Part shown: positions 41,728 to 50,578 of the stretch, in pieces
How positions within the stretch are numbered: position 1 is the first letter of the stretch
Layout: every line of letters starts with the position of its first letter
Source of the DNA: Taklimakanibacter deserti
Lineage (GTDB): Bacteria; Pseudomonadota; Alphaproteobacteria; Rhizobiales; Aestuariivirgaceae
Direction: 5' to 3'
Assembly: GCA_003574785.1 (NCBI GenBank)
Contig: QORU01000005.1
Location: 389,130-453,129 of the forward strand
Length of the DNA stretch: 64,000 nucleotides
Made by a program: the position numbers and the translations under genes
Notes under the pieces: model-generated
Database searches by the model: none
What the model was told of the DNA's origin: nothing
The model's input: only the letters and a program-made list of their open reading frames with translations

Positions 41728-44550
41728 ATGGCAGGCAAGATAATCTGGTTGGGCGGCACTGCGCCCCGGGCTCTGGCGGCGGCGGCAGGCGGCTTCCTCT
41801 TGGCGCAAGCGGCGATGATGGCGCCGGCCCATGCCGATCCCTGCATCGGCGCGGCCGACGACGCGCATTCGACGGTCTGCGCCAACGGCTCGACCAACGT
41901 GCAGCTCACCTATCCGGACAGCAACGAAGACTATGAAGGCGGCGACTTCACCTTGCGTCTGGACAATCACGACGTCGTTAACGGTGGCATTCTTTTCGAA
42001 GATCTCGACGCGGGTGACGGGACGGTCACCTTGCAGAATGGCAGCGACGCGATCAATGCGGGCGGCAGCGGCATCGATGCCAAGGCCGATGAGGCGGGTG
42101 AAGATCTCACGATCAACGTCGAGACCGGCAGCTCGGTAACCGGCGGCACCAATGGCATCAATGTGCTCAGCGAAGAGGGGAACGTGACGGTCAAGACGGA
42201 GGTGGGGACCTCGGTCAGCGGTGGCCTTGCCACCGCCAATACCGCCGGCATCAATGCAGTGGCGGGGGAGCAGGGCTCCGTCTCGGTGACCGCGGAAGGC
42301 ACGGTGAGCGGCAGAACCGGCATCTTTGCGTCGGCCGATTCCGGCACGGTCAGCGTCGCCACAGGCGAAAAGTCCCAGACAGGCGGCAGCATTACCGGCA
42401 TTCACGCGCAAAGCAATCAGGGCGGCGCTGTCACGGTCACCACGGGCAAGGAGTCGGACGTCCAGGGCTCCGGCCAGATCGGCATTGAAGTGGGTACCAA
42501 TGCCGGCGGCGACATAACGGTCACCACGGGTGAAAAATCTCGGACGACGGGCGTCACGGAAGGCATCCAGGCGATCGGCTTCAACGCCGGCGCGATCACG
42601 GTCAACACCGGCGCCGGCTCCGAGATTGGTGGGGGCAGTGACGACGGCATCGACGCGACCAGCTTTGCCGATGGCGTCGTCAAGGTGACGACGGGAGCGA
42701 GCGCGAAAGTCAATGGGGGCGACAACGGCATTGAAGCGGCAAGCGGTTCCGGGAATGTCTCCGTCACGATCGGCCAAGGCTCCGAAACGAAGGGCGGGCT
42801 GAGCGGAATCAAGGCCACCACAGGTGCCGGTGCCATCATCAGCGTCACCAATGACGGCACCGTCGCCGGCACGAAGGCGGGCATCGAGGCGGCGAGCGGC
42901 GTCGGCGCCATCCAGATGATCAATCGCGGAACGGTAGCGAATGTGAGCGGGCTCGCCCAGGATCTGGCGATTCTCGCCTCCGGCGGTTCCGCCGAGATCG
43001 ACAATACCGGCCTCATCACCGGACGCATCGAGACCGGCGGCATCGCCGACAAGATGGACAATGACGGCACCTGGACCACCAGGGGCACCAGCAATTTCGG
43101 CGCCGGCGCCGATGTCGTCAACAACAACCAGAAAATCGCCGTCGGGACCAACAGCGCGGTCGCCGAGACCGCCCGCTTCCAAAGTCTCGAGACCTTGAAC
43201 AATGCCGGCAAGATCCTGCTCGCCGACCAGGCCGCCGGCGCCGCCAATATCTCGGACCGGCTCGAGACCAGCGGCAACTATGTCGGCCAGGCCGGCGCCG
43301 AGCTCCATGTCGATGCATCCCTGGGCGGTCCCGCATCGCTGTCCGACGTCCTGGCGGTCGGCGGCAACACGTCCGGCGTGACCCGGATCGTGTTGAACGA
43401 CATCAATCTGGGCCCCGGCGCCTTCAATCCGACCGGCATCCTGGTGGTCGACGTGGCGGGCATCGGTCATGAAGGCGATTTCGTCCTGGCGAATGGACCG
43501 ATCGACAAGGGTCTTTTCGTCTATGACCTCGTCTTCAACAATACCGATCAGGCCAACGACCAGTTCCGGCTCGTCTCTTCGGCCGATGAGGAGGTCTTCG
43601 AGACCCTGGCCACGGTCGCGTCGAGCCAGGAAATCTGGCGCGATACGGCCAATGCCTGGGAAGGGCGCCAGCAAGTGCTGCGCGACCGCATTGCCGATCG
43701 GGTTTTTGTATCGGTGGTGGCCGATCCACCGCTGCCGGGCGACGTTGCGGCGGAAAGCAGCCTGTGGTTCCAGGCTCTGGGCAGCTGGACCGACCGCAAC
43801 GCCCGGATCTCAGGCTTCGATCTCGACTATAGCCATTCGGTCTATGGCTTCGTCGCCGGCGCCGATGCCGGGATCAGCCTCGGCGATGACGGCACTTTCA
43901 TTCTGGGCGTGCTGGCGGGCTATGTCGACTCCTCCCTCGACTTCGATCAGAGCTCGACCTCGATCAAGACGGAAGGCGCTACGCTCGGCGTCTATGCGAG
44001 CTTCCTCACGGGCGGCTTCTTCGCCAATATCCTGCTCAAGGCCGATGTGCTCGACCTGGATTATTCGGCGCCGTCGCTGGCGCCCGCCAATGACCATGAC
44101 AATACCGACGTGGCCTCGCTCGGCGGCCGCGCCGATATCGGCTTCCGCTTCGGCGAGAGCCTGTTCGTCGAGCCCATGCTCTCGCTCGATGCGATCTCGA
44201 CCAAGATCAACAAATTTTCGATCGGCGGCTCCGATATCGATCCTGGCACCAATGACAGTATGCGGGGCGGCGCCGGCCTGCGTCTGGGCATCGATGCGGA
44301 AATGATCAGGACATCGGTCGCCGGCCGGGTCTGGGACGTCTTCGACGGCGACAACGAGATCGACATCATATCCACCGGGCCGGTGCTCGCCATAACGGAC
44401 GACACGCTGGACGGCGTCTATGGCGAAGTCGTGGGCCAGATCGATCTCGATCTCTCCTCCAGCACCGTCCTCTTCGCCCGGGGCAGCTATCTGTTCAGCG
44501 ACGACATCAGCAAGCCCTCGGTCTCGGGCGGCCTCAGTTTCTTCTGGTGA
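41728..44550 (+). CDS. Autotransporter (type Va-like) with repetitive beta-helix passenger
   Basis: The 940-residue protein has a long signal peptide (to about residue 36, ending AHA-DP), a passenger of about 640 residues and a C-terminal 12-strand-type beta-barrel (about 660-940) ending in the aromatic tail SGGLSFFW. The passenger contains about ten degenerate modules of roughly 30-35 residues, each with a GI-x-A and a V-T-V-x-T-G motif, which fits a beta-helix. The ATG at 41728 is preceded by GGGGGAAG; an upstream TTG at 41662 is less likely. It ends against the convergent frameshifted gene with no gap. Confidence 0.88.
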   Translation: MAGKIIWLGGTAPRALAAAAGGFLLAQAAMMAPAHADPCIGAADDAHSTVCANGSTNVQLTYPDSNEDYEGGDFTLRLDNHDVVNGGILFEDLDAGDGTVTLQNGSDAINAGGSGIDAKADEAGEDLTINVETGSSVTGGTNGINVLSEEGNVTVKTEVGTSVSGGLATANTAGINAVAGEQGSVSVTAEGTVSGRTGIFASADSGTVSVATGEKSQTGGSITGIHAQSNQGGAVTVTTGKESDVQGSGQIGIEVGTNAGGDITVTTGEKSRTTGVTEGIQAIGFNAGAITVNTGAGSEIGGGSDDGIDATSFADGVVKVTTGASAKVNGGDNGIEAASGSGNVSVTIGQGSETKGGLSGIKATTGAGAIISVTNDGTVAGTKAGIEAASGVGAIQMINRGTVANVSGLAQDLAILASGGSAEIDNTGLITGRIETGGIADKMDNDGTWTTRGTSNFGAGADVVNNNQKIAVGTNSAVAETARFQSLETLNNAGKILLADQAAGAANISDRLETSGNYVGQAGAELHVDASLGGPASLSDVLAVGGNTSGVTRIVLNDINLGPGAFNPTGILVVDVAGIGHEGDFVLANGPIDKGLFVYDLVFNNTDQANDQFRLVSSADEEVFETLATVASSQEIWRDTANAWEGRQQVLRDRIADRVFVSVVADPPLPGDVAAESSLWFQALGSWTDRNARISGFDLDYSHSVYGFVAGADAGISLGDDGTFILGVLAGYVDSSLDFDQSSTSIKTEGATLGVYASFLTGGFFANILLKADVLDLDYSAPSLAPANDHDNTDVASLGGRADIGFRFGESLFVEPMLSLDAISTKINKFSIGGSDIDPGTNDSMRGGAGLRLGIDAEMIRTSVAGRVWDVFDGDNEIDIISTGPVLAITDDTLDGVYGEVVGQIDLDLSSSTVLFARGSYLFSDDISKPSVSGGLSFFW
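42085..42960 (+). repeat. Degenerate coding repeats of the autotransporter passenger
   Basis: Modules of about 90-105 bases encode repeated GI-x-A, S/T-V-x-V-T-T-G and G-G-x-x-GI patterns. At the DNA level the copies are diverged, so recombination between them is probably limited. Boundaries are approximate. Confidence 0.65.
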
Positions 44551-45470
44551 TCAGCCAGGCTTCACCGGAGACATGGCGATCATCCGCCGCCTGATCTCAT
44601 CGCCGCTCGTCACCGAGCCGGCGATGAAGCGCGAATATTCATGGAGAACGCGCAGATCGGCGATGATCGCGTCATCGCTGCCATATTCGAACAGGCCGCC
44701 TTCGCTCGACGCCCCTACGACACCACCTGCGGCCGTGAGCTTCTCCAGGAGCCGCTCCAGATCCTGAGCTGTGTTCCAGTCGTAGTCGTGATGGACGAAG
44801 GCGGCATCGACGCCCGCGAGCGGGTTGTCATCCTCTTTCAGGACGGCGAGCGCATTGGCGCCGAACAACGCGCCGTCCTCATTGCGGTCGAGGACATGGA
44901 TCACGATCGGCCGCTGCAGCAGTCGCGGCTCTCTGTGCTTCAAGAGGATCAGGCTGTTGATGGAATCGAGCGCCGGCCCGCCGGTGACATTGACGAGGTG
45001 CAAGGGGGCATCGCTCGCGAAGGCCTGGTCCGCGGCGATCGCCTCGGCGATGAGGCTCGCCACTTGCTGCGTCCTGAGGCGCATCAGCGTGATGTGCGGC
45101 GAGGCGGCGAAGCGGCGGTCGGCCGGGCTGTCGAAAGGCGGCACCAGATTATCGGCGCCGAGCTTCATCACATAGGTGCTGAGCCCGTCGAGATAGGGTT
45201 GAACATGGCGGCGGCGAGCCGCGATTTCCGCGCCAACCGGCGCAGCAGGAAGCGCAAGAGGAAGGGAGGGATCCAGCCGCGTTGCCGGTCATCGCTGAGA
45301 AAAGCTCGGCTGCGCGCGGCGCGTGCGGCTTCGTCATCGGCGACCGCGAAGCGGGGATGGGTCACATCGATGATCGGCAGGTCGTGGCCGGCGCGGGTGC
45401 AGGCGTGAAGAACCCCGCCAGTACCTTTTGGCGTCGCTTCGGCAATCGCGGGACGGGATGAAGATGCCAT
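44551..45470 (-). pseudogene. Unrecognised protein gene apparently split by a one-base frameshift
   Basis: Reading from the ATG at 45470 (GGAGG upstream) gives a sensible sequence (DLPIIDVTHPRFAVADD onward) to about 45198 and then a stop at 45168. The other frame, ending at 44551, continues sensibly with YLDGLSTYVMKLGADNLVPPF. One extra C in the GGG (plus strand) at 45196-45198 would join them into about 306 residues. The C-terminal part has LHLVNVTGGPALDSINSLI, which resembles a SAM- or nucleotide-binding strand-loop. I do not recognise the family. Sequencing error or true mutation cannot be told apart here. Confidence 0.7.
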
Positions 45471-45601
45471 ACGGCCCTCCTGCTGCTAAAGCTTCGGAGG
45501 GCATGCAGGATGGCTTGCCGAGCCGTAGCTCGCGGAAACAGGCCCGCCTTCGCCCTTTGGGCTCCGGCGCAGCAACCTTCGCACGCTTCGCGAGCGAAGG
45601 C

Positions 45602-45687
45602 TGGTGCCCCTGGAGGGACTCGAACCCCCACGCCCTTGCGAGCAACAGATTTTGAGTCTGCCGCGTCTACCATTCCGCCACAGAGGC
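45602..45687 (-). tRNA. tRNA-Leu (anticodon CAA)
   Basis: The 86-base gene has acceptor arms GCCTCTG and CAGGGGC, a T-loop GGTTCGAGTCC, a D-arm region TGGCGGAATGGTAGACGC and an encoded CCA. The anticodon loop CTCAAAA gives CAA, reading UUG. The long variable arm (GTTGCTCGCAAGGGCGT) marks class II tRNA-Leu. It lies between the frameshifted gene and the hydrolase/OsmC gene. Confidence 0.95.
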
Positions 45688-45835
45688 CAAACCAGGGGCA
45701 GGGTGTAGAGGCAGGTCGGCCCTCCCGTCAACCGCAAAGCGCGCCCGGACCTAAGGGACTGCCGCCGGCCCCTTTTGGTGCGTTATATAACGCCAAGGAG
45801 GGCAGGTCGGCCCACCGCAGGGGAGAAACCAGTCC

Positions 45836-47062
45836 ATGGCGAGCCAGTCATTCGAGTTTCAAAGCCCCAAGGGATACCGGCTTTCCGGCCGCATCGAACA
45901 GCCCGAGACGACGCCGCGCGGCTGGGCGATCCTCGCCCATTGCTTTACCTGCGGAAAGGAGAGCCTCGCCTCGGTGCGGGTGGCGCGCGCCCTGGCGCTC
46001 AACGGGATCGGCGTGCTGCGCTTCGACTTCGCCGGGCTCGGGACCAGCGGCGGCGCGTTCGCCGATGCAACCTTCGCCGCCGATGTCGGCGACCTGGTCG
46101 CCGCCGGCGCGGCGATGGCAGCTTCCGGCATGGCGCCGACGCTGCTTATCGGGCACAGTCTCGGAGGCGCCGCCGTTCTGGCGGCCGCCGGCGAGATGCC
46201 GATGATCAAGGCGGTTGCCACGGTCGCGGCCCCGTCCGATGTGGCGCATGTGCTGCATCACTTCGATGCGGACAGCCTCAGGCGCATAGAAGCCGAGGGC
46301 GAGGCCGAGGTGAGCTTGGCCAATCGTCCTTTTATCCTGCGCAAGGGCTTCATCGACGATGTCCGCCGACATGATCTCGAGGCGCATATCGCCAAGCTTC
46401 ACCGGCCATTGCTGATCCTGCACGCCCCGCGCGATACGACGGTCGGCATCGAGAACGCAGGCCGCATATTCGCCGCCGCCAAGCATCCGAAGAGCTTCGT
46501 CTCGCTCGACGACGCCGACCACTTGCTGACCCGGCGCGCCGATGCCGATTATGCCGCCACGATCATCAGTGCCTGGGCATTGCGCTGTCTTCCGCCGCTG
46601 ATGGAGGATCTGCCTCAGGTCGAAGAGGCTCACGGCGTCATTGCCGAGGAGACGGGAAAAGGCGCCTATCAGCTGGCGATGCGCAGCGGCCGGCATCGCT
46701 TTCTTGCCGACGAGCCGGAGAGCGTCGGCGGGATGGGCAGCGGGCTTTCGCCCTATGAACTGGTGTCCGCCGGCCTTGCCGCCTGCACGACGATGACGAT
46801 GCGGATGTATGCCGAGCGCAAGGGCTACAGGCTGACGCGGGCGCGCACCGTGGTGACGCACTCCAAGCGCCCTGACGAGGTGCGGGCCGATCTCTTCACC
46901 CGAACGATCACGCTCGAGGGCCCGCTCGACGACGAGCAGCGCCAGAAGATCCTCGCCATCGCCGATCGCTGTCCTGTCGACCTGACACTGATCCGCGGGT
47001 CTGACATCGAGACCAGTCTCAACGACAGTGAGGCGAACACCGCTGCGCTGGCGTCCAGCTGA
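45836..47062 (+). CDS. Fused alpha/beta-hydrolase and OsmC-like protein
   Basis: The 408-residue protein joins an alpha/beta-hydrolase (residues about 1-255; nucleophile in IGHSLGGAAVL, His in DDADHLL) to an OsmC domain (about 265-405) with SGLSPYELVSAGLAACTTMTMRMYAERKG and CPVDLTL, whose two Cys reduce organic hydroperoxides in the OsmC/Ohr family. The substrate link between the two is unknown. Such fusions are known in proteobacteria. It has GGGGAGAAACC upstream of the ATG. Confidence 0.92.
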   Translation: MASQSFEFQSPKGYRLSGRIEQPETTPRGWAILAHCFTCGKESLASVRVARALALNGIGVLRFDFAGLGTSGGAFADATFAADVGDLVAAGAAMAASGMAPTLLIGHSLGGAAVLAAAGEMPMIKAVATVAAPSDVAHVLHHFDADSLRRIEAEGEAEVSLANRPFILRKGFIDDVRRHDLEAHIAKLHRPLLILHAPRDTTVGIENAGRIFAAAKHPKSFVSLDDADHLLTRRADADYAATIISAWALRCLPPLMEDLPQVEEAHGVIAEETGKGAYQLAMRSGRHRFLADEPESVGGMGSGLSPYELVSAGLAACTTMTMRMYAERKGYRLTRARTVVTHSKRPDEVRADLFTRTITLEGPLDDEQRQKILAIADRCPVDLTLIRGSDIETSLNDSEANTAALASS

Positions 47063-47068
47063 TCGCGC

Positions 47069-47851
47069 TCACACGAGGGCGTGCAAGGCCCGGGCGGTTT
47101 CGGGATCGGCCGGGAAGAGGCTTTCCAGCGCCAGTTCCGACAAGGTCACATCGACCGGCGTCCCGAACACCGTGGTGGTGGAGAGGAAGGAGAGGACGTC
47201 CTCTCCCGCTTTGAGGCGGAGCGGCACCACGACGCCGCCATAATCGGCATGCGGCCGGGCGCTCGCGGGATGCGGATAGGCGGCAAGCTCGGCGAGGAGG
47301 GCGATGAGGACCGGATCGCCGGTCACGTCGATCTGCCGGCGCAGGCGGTCGAGAAGATGCGCCCGCCATTCGCTCAAATTCTCGATGCGGGTGCTGAGGC
47401 CTTCGGGATGCAGGCTGAGGCGCAGGACATTGACCGGCGGCTGGGCGAGGTGGGCCGCGACGCCCCCCATCAGCTTCATCGCCGTGTCATTGGCCGCAAT
47501 GAGGGTCCAGTGCCGGTCGATGGCAAGCGCCGGATAGGGCGCGTGGCCCTTGAGGATGAGGTCGATCGCCTGGCGCGCCGCGGCGAGCGAGGGGTCGTCG
47601 AGCTTCCGTTCGGCAAAGGCCGGCGCATAACCCGCCGCGAGCAGCAGCATATTGCGCTCGCGCAAGGGCAGGTCGATCACCTCGGCGAGCTTCAGCACCA
47701 TGCCGCGCGACGGCACCGAGCGGCCGGTCTCGATGAAGCTCAGATGGCGGGTCGAGATCTCCGCCTCGCCGGCAAGATCGAGCTGGCTCAGCCGCCGCCT
47801 TGTCCGCCAGTCGCGCAACTGCTCGCCGAATGTCTTTGCCGCTTCGCTCAT
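47069..47851 (-). CDS. XRE-family regulator with MmyB-like ligand-binding domain
   Basis: The 260-residue protein has an N-terminal helix-turn-helix (FGEQLRDWRTRRRLSQLDLAG; ISTRHLSFIETGRSVPSRGM) and a C-terminal MmyB-type (PAS-like) domain: APFAERKLDDP-like APAFAERKLDDPSL, LILKGHAPYPALAIDRHW and LSLHPEGLSTRI. It is divergent from a small membrane protein gene at 47957 and probably controls it. Starts further upstream (47869, 47887) are possible. Confidence 0.88.
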   Translation of the reverse strand: MSEAAKTFGEQLRDWRTRRRLSQLDLAGEAEISTRHLSFIETGRSVPSRGMVLKLAEVIDLPLRERNMLLLAAGYAPAFAERKLDDPSLAAARQAIDLILKGHAPYPALAIDRHWTLIAANDTAMKLMGGVAAHLAQPPVNVLRLSLHPEGLSTRIENLSEWRAHLLDRLRRQIDVTGDPVLIALLAELAAYPHPASARPHADYGGVVVPLRLKAGEDVLSFLSTTTVFGTPVDVTLSELALESLFPADPETARALHALV

Positions 47852-47956
47852 ACCCGGACGATACCCCATGGACAAAGGCATCTCCATGACCTCAGAGGTA
47901 ATCGACTTGCCTCTCTCTCCTTTCCATCATGGACCTATCGAAGAAAGGAGACGACC

Positions 47957-48352
47957 ATGTCGACCAGCCATCCCCAATTCCTGCGCTATGTCCTGATCGC
48001 CGATGCCATTGCCAGCGGCGCCACCGGCGCCCTGATGATTCTCGGCGCGAGCTTCCTCTCAGGGCTGCTCGCCATTCCGGGCGGCCTTATTTTCGAGGCC
48101 GGCCTCATTCTCGTGCCCTATGTCCTCTTCGTCGCCATCATCGCGGGCCGGCCTGTCATTCCGGTGAAGCCCGTATGGTTCATCATCGCCTGCAATGCGC
48201 TGTGGACCTTAAGCTCGCTCGTCCTGCTGGTGAGCGGCCTGATCGCGCCCAATGCGCTGGGCTATGCCTTCGTGCTCGTACAGGCCGTCGTGGTGGCGGT
48301 TCTGGGCGAGCTGCAATATGTCGCGCTGCGCCGAAAGGCTGTTGCGGCCTGA
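47957..48352 (+). CDS. Small four-helix membrane protein
   Basis: The 131-residue protein begins MSTSHPQFLRYVLIADAIAS and is almost entirely four predicted membrane helices (ATGALMILGASFLSG, LILVPYVLFVAIIAG, WFIIACNALWTLSSL and YAFVLVQAVVVAVLGEL). The ATG follows AAAGGAG. It is not recognised beyond a general integral-membrane pattern. It is divergent from the XRE regulator, with 105 bases between starts, and is followed by a terminator-like hairpin. Confidence 0.82.
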   Translation: MSTSHPQFLRYVLIADAIASGATGALMILGASFLSGLLAIPGGLIFEAGLILVPYVLFVAIIAGRPVIPVKPVWFIIACNALWTLSSLVLLVSGLIAPNALGYAFVLVQAVVVAVLGELQYVALRRKAVAA

Positions 48353-48363
48353 CGAAAGCATGA

Positions 48364-48398
48364 GACCTTTTCCCGAACACCTGTGGGAGAAGGTCTCT
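48364..48398 (+). terminator. Terminator-like hairpin after the small membrane protein gene
   Basis: AGACCTTTTCCC and GGGAGAAGGTCT form a 12-base stem with one mispair around a ten-base loop, starting 12 bases after the stop codon. A short CTCTT follows rather than a clear T-run, so termination is likely but not certain. Confidence 0.55.
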
Positions 48399-48433
48399 CT
48401 TACCTTGAGGCGGAATCGCGCTAGATTGCCGCG

Positions 48434-48853
48434 ATGATCCGCATCACGGCCACCCTATCCATCCCTGACGACGCGCTCAGCGAGCGCTTCATCCGCGCTT
48501 CCGGTCCCGGCGGCCAGAATGTCAACAAGGTTTCGACCGCGGTCGAGTTGCGCTGCGATCTCAAGCGCGCCGATCTGCCGCTCGACATGATGCAGCGTTT
48601 GCAGCTTCTGGCCGGGCGCCAGCTCACCCTCGACAATGTCCTCGTCATCACCGCCGACACGCATCGCTCGCAGGAGCGCAATCGCGCCGAAGCCTTGGGC
48701 CGCCTTACCGCCCTTCTGAAGCGCGCCGCAGTCAGGCCCAAGAAGCGCATCGCCACCAGGCCGACCAAGGCGTCCAAACAGCGCCGGCTCGACGCCAAGG
48801 CGCGCACGTCCCGGGTCAAATCTCTGCGCCGCGTGCGTCCCGCCTTCGATTGA
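48434..48853 (+). CDS. arfB: Alternative ribosome-rescue factor ArfB (YaeJ)
   Basis: ArfB hydrolyses peptidyl-tRNA on stalled ribosomes using a GGQ motif. The 139-residue protein has ASGPGGQNVNKVSTAVELR (about residues 22-40) and a basic C-terminal tail (KKRIATRPTKASKQRR onward) that enters the mRNA channel. The domain order and length match ArfB and not the full release factors. It overlaps the region of the next gene's possible starts. Confidence 0.94.
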   Translation: MIRITATLSIPDDALSERFIRASGPGGQNVNKVSTAVELRCDLKRADLPLDMMQRLQLLAGRQLTLDNVLVITADTHRSQERNRAEALGRLTALLKRAAVRPKKRIATRPTKASKQRRLDAKARTSRVKSLRRVRPAFD

Positions 48854-48867
48854 GGAGAGCATTCTTC

Positions 48868-49440
48868 GTGCACATCACCATGGCGCCAGACGAGTGGAAG
48901 ACGTTCGACGGTTTCATCCGTTGTGCCGAGCGCTATGTGGAGTTCGGCTCGGGCGCCAGCACCGTGCAAGCGGCGGCGCAAGTGAAGGATTGGGTGGTCG
49001 CTTTCGATTCATCGCAAAGCTGGCTCGATCGGGTGGCCGAGGCTTGCCGCGAAAGGAAGACGCGCCTCACGCCCACGCTCTCTTATGTCGACATCGGCGA
49101 AACCGGCGAATGGGGCTTTCCCAAAAGCGAGACTTCACGCGACCGCTGGCCGCTCTATCATTCGAGCATGTGGGGAGATCCGCGTCTCGCCGAAGCCGAT
49201 CTCTATCTGATCGACGGGCGTTTCCGCCTCGCTTGTTTCGGGCAAGTTCTGCTCCATTGTGGCGAGCGCGCCTTTATCGCCTTCCACGATTATGCATCGC
49301 GGCCTCATTACCAGGCGGCCGCGGGCCTCGCTCGCGAAGTGCTGCGTGTCAATGACCTGTCGATCTTCATGCGTCCCGCCGCTTTCGATCGCAGACTGGC
49401 GCAGCGTCTGATCGCTGATCACGCCCATGACCCACGCTAA
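48868..49440 (+). CDS. Hypothetical protein with Rossmann-like methyltransferase features
   Basis: From the GTG at 48868 (AGGAGA nine bases upstream) the product has 190 residues. YVEFGSGASTVQAA resembles a SAM-binding loop, VVAFDSSQSWLDRV a following acidic strand, and DLYLIDGRF and FIAFHDY later strands. This suggests a methyltransferase-like fold, but key residues cannot be verified. An ATG four codons downstream is an alternative start. It follows arfB with 14 bases or less and precedes the DedA-like gene. Confidence 0.7.
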   Translation: MHITMAPDEWKTFDGFIRCAERYVEFGSGASTVQAAAQVKDWVVAFDSSQSWLDRVAEACRERKTRLTPTLSYVDIGETGEWGFPKSETSRDRWPLYHSSMWGDPRLAEADLYLIDGRFRLACFGQVLLHCGERAFIAFHDYASRPHYQAAAGLAREVLRVNDLSIFMRPAAFDRRLAQRLIADHAHDPR

Positions 49441-49489
49441 AAGATAAGCCTCGACGGAAAAGCTCAACGCCGCTACACACCTCCCCTTC

Positions 49490-50098
49490 ATGCTTCGTGC
49501 CCTTTATGACTGGACCTTGTCGCTCGCCGCCCGCAAGACGGCGGAAATATGGCTTGCCGTCATCGCTTTCATCGAGAGCTCGGTCTTCTTGATCCCTGCA
49601 GATGTCCTCTATCTGCCTATGGCGCTGGCGCGGCCCGAGCGCGCCTATCGCTACGCCATCGTGGCGACCGTGGCCTCGACCTTGGGCGGCATTGCCGGAT
49701 ATTTCCTCGGGCTTTTTGCCTATGACGCGCTGGCGCGTCCGGTGCTCGATTTTTACGGCAAGCTCGACGAGTTCGAGCAATTGCGCCAATGCACCGGCGA
49801 AGACACGATCATGCTGCTCCTGGTGACGTCGGGTCTCGCCCATTTGCCGCCGATCAAGGTCGTCACCATCCTGGCGGGCGTCGTCCAGATCAGCTTCGGC
49901 TTCTTTGTCCTCTCCTGCATCATCGCCAGGGGTGCCCGCTTCATGGCGCTCGCCTGGGCCATGCGCCGCTATGGCGAACCGATCCGCCACTTCATCGAGA
50001 AGCGCCTGGGCCTGATCGCCGGCCTTGCCGCCGCCATACTCATCCTGCTCTACTTCGCCGCCAAGTATCTCGGAGGGGGCGCGCTCGCCGCCTGTTGA
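49490..50098 (+). CDS. YqaA/DedA-like (SNARE-associated) membrane protein
   Basis: The 202-residue protein has membrane segments around residues 20-45, 60-80, 110-150 and 175-195. The pattern FIESSVFLIPADVLYLPMALARP, then GGIAGYFLGLFAYDAL, and IKVVTILAGVVQISFGFFVLSCIIARGARF matches the YqaA subgroup of the DedA/SNARE-associated family. These are suggested phospholipid scramblases or transporters. It is followed by dsbB after eight bases. Confidence 0.86.
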   Translation: MLRALYDWTLSLAARKTAEIWLAVIAFIESSVFLIPADVLYLPMALARPERAYRYAIVATVASTLGGIAGYFLGLFAYDALARPVLDFYGKLDEFEQLRQCTGEDTIMLLLVTSGLAHLPPIKVVTILAGVVQISFGFFVLSCIIARGARFMALAWAMRRYGEPIRHFIEKRLGLIAGLAAAILILLYFAAKYLGGGALAAC

Positions 50099-50106
50099 TT
50101 TAGACA

Positions 50107-50571
50107 ATGATGATCACCCAGCGCAGTGCCTTGCTGATCATATTCATCGTCAGCCTGCTGACGATCATCGGCGCGTTCCTGTTTCAATGGGCGGGCTATG
50201 CACCCTGTCCGCTCTGCCTGCAGCAGCGCTGGGCCTATTATGCGGTGATCCCCTTGAGCCTCATTTTCGCCGGCATCGCGCGCAGCAACGCCGGCATCGC
50301 CCGCTTCGGACTCCTGCTCTTGGCGCTCATCCTCATCGCCAACAGCATCTTCGGCATTTATCACGCCGGCGCCGAATGGAAGTTCTGGCCGGGGCCCGAC
50401 ACCTGCGGCGGCGCCCTGGGCGATGGCCTGCCGACCCTCACCAACGAGCCGGTGGTGCGCTGCGATGAGGCGGCGATCCGGATCCTGGGTCTGTCGCTCG
50501 CAGGCTGGAATGCGGTGATCTGTGCGGCGCTCGCGGCTGTCGCGCTTAGAGGCGCATCAAGACACGGCTGA
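50107..50571 (+). CDS. dsbB: Disulfide bond formation protein DsbB
   Basis: DsbB re-oxidises DsbA using quinone. The 154-residue protein has four membrane segments, the first Cys pair in APCPLCLQQRWAYYAV and a second periplasmic pair (Cys in PDTCGGAL and VVRCDEAA). No dsbA is in the window. It follows the DedA-like gene by eight bases and is convergent with the HNH gene. Confidence 0.93.
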   Translation: MMITQRSALLIIFIVSLLTIIGAFLFQWAGYAPCPLCLQQRWAYYAVIPLSLIFAGIARSNAGIARFGLLLLALILIANSIFGIYHAGAEWKFWPGPDTCGGALGDGLPTLTNEPVVRCDEAAIRILGLSLAGWNAVICAALAAVALRGASRHG

Positions 50572-50578
50572 CGACCGA

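Noticed and set aside
44551..45171. The second half of the split gene as an independent gene starting at 45171
   Set aside because: The start is weak with no ribosome-binding site, and the preceding frame carries coherent sequence, so a frameshifted single gene is favoured.
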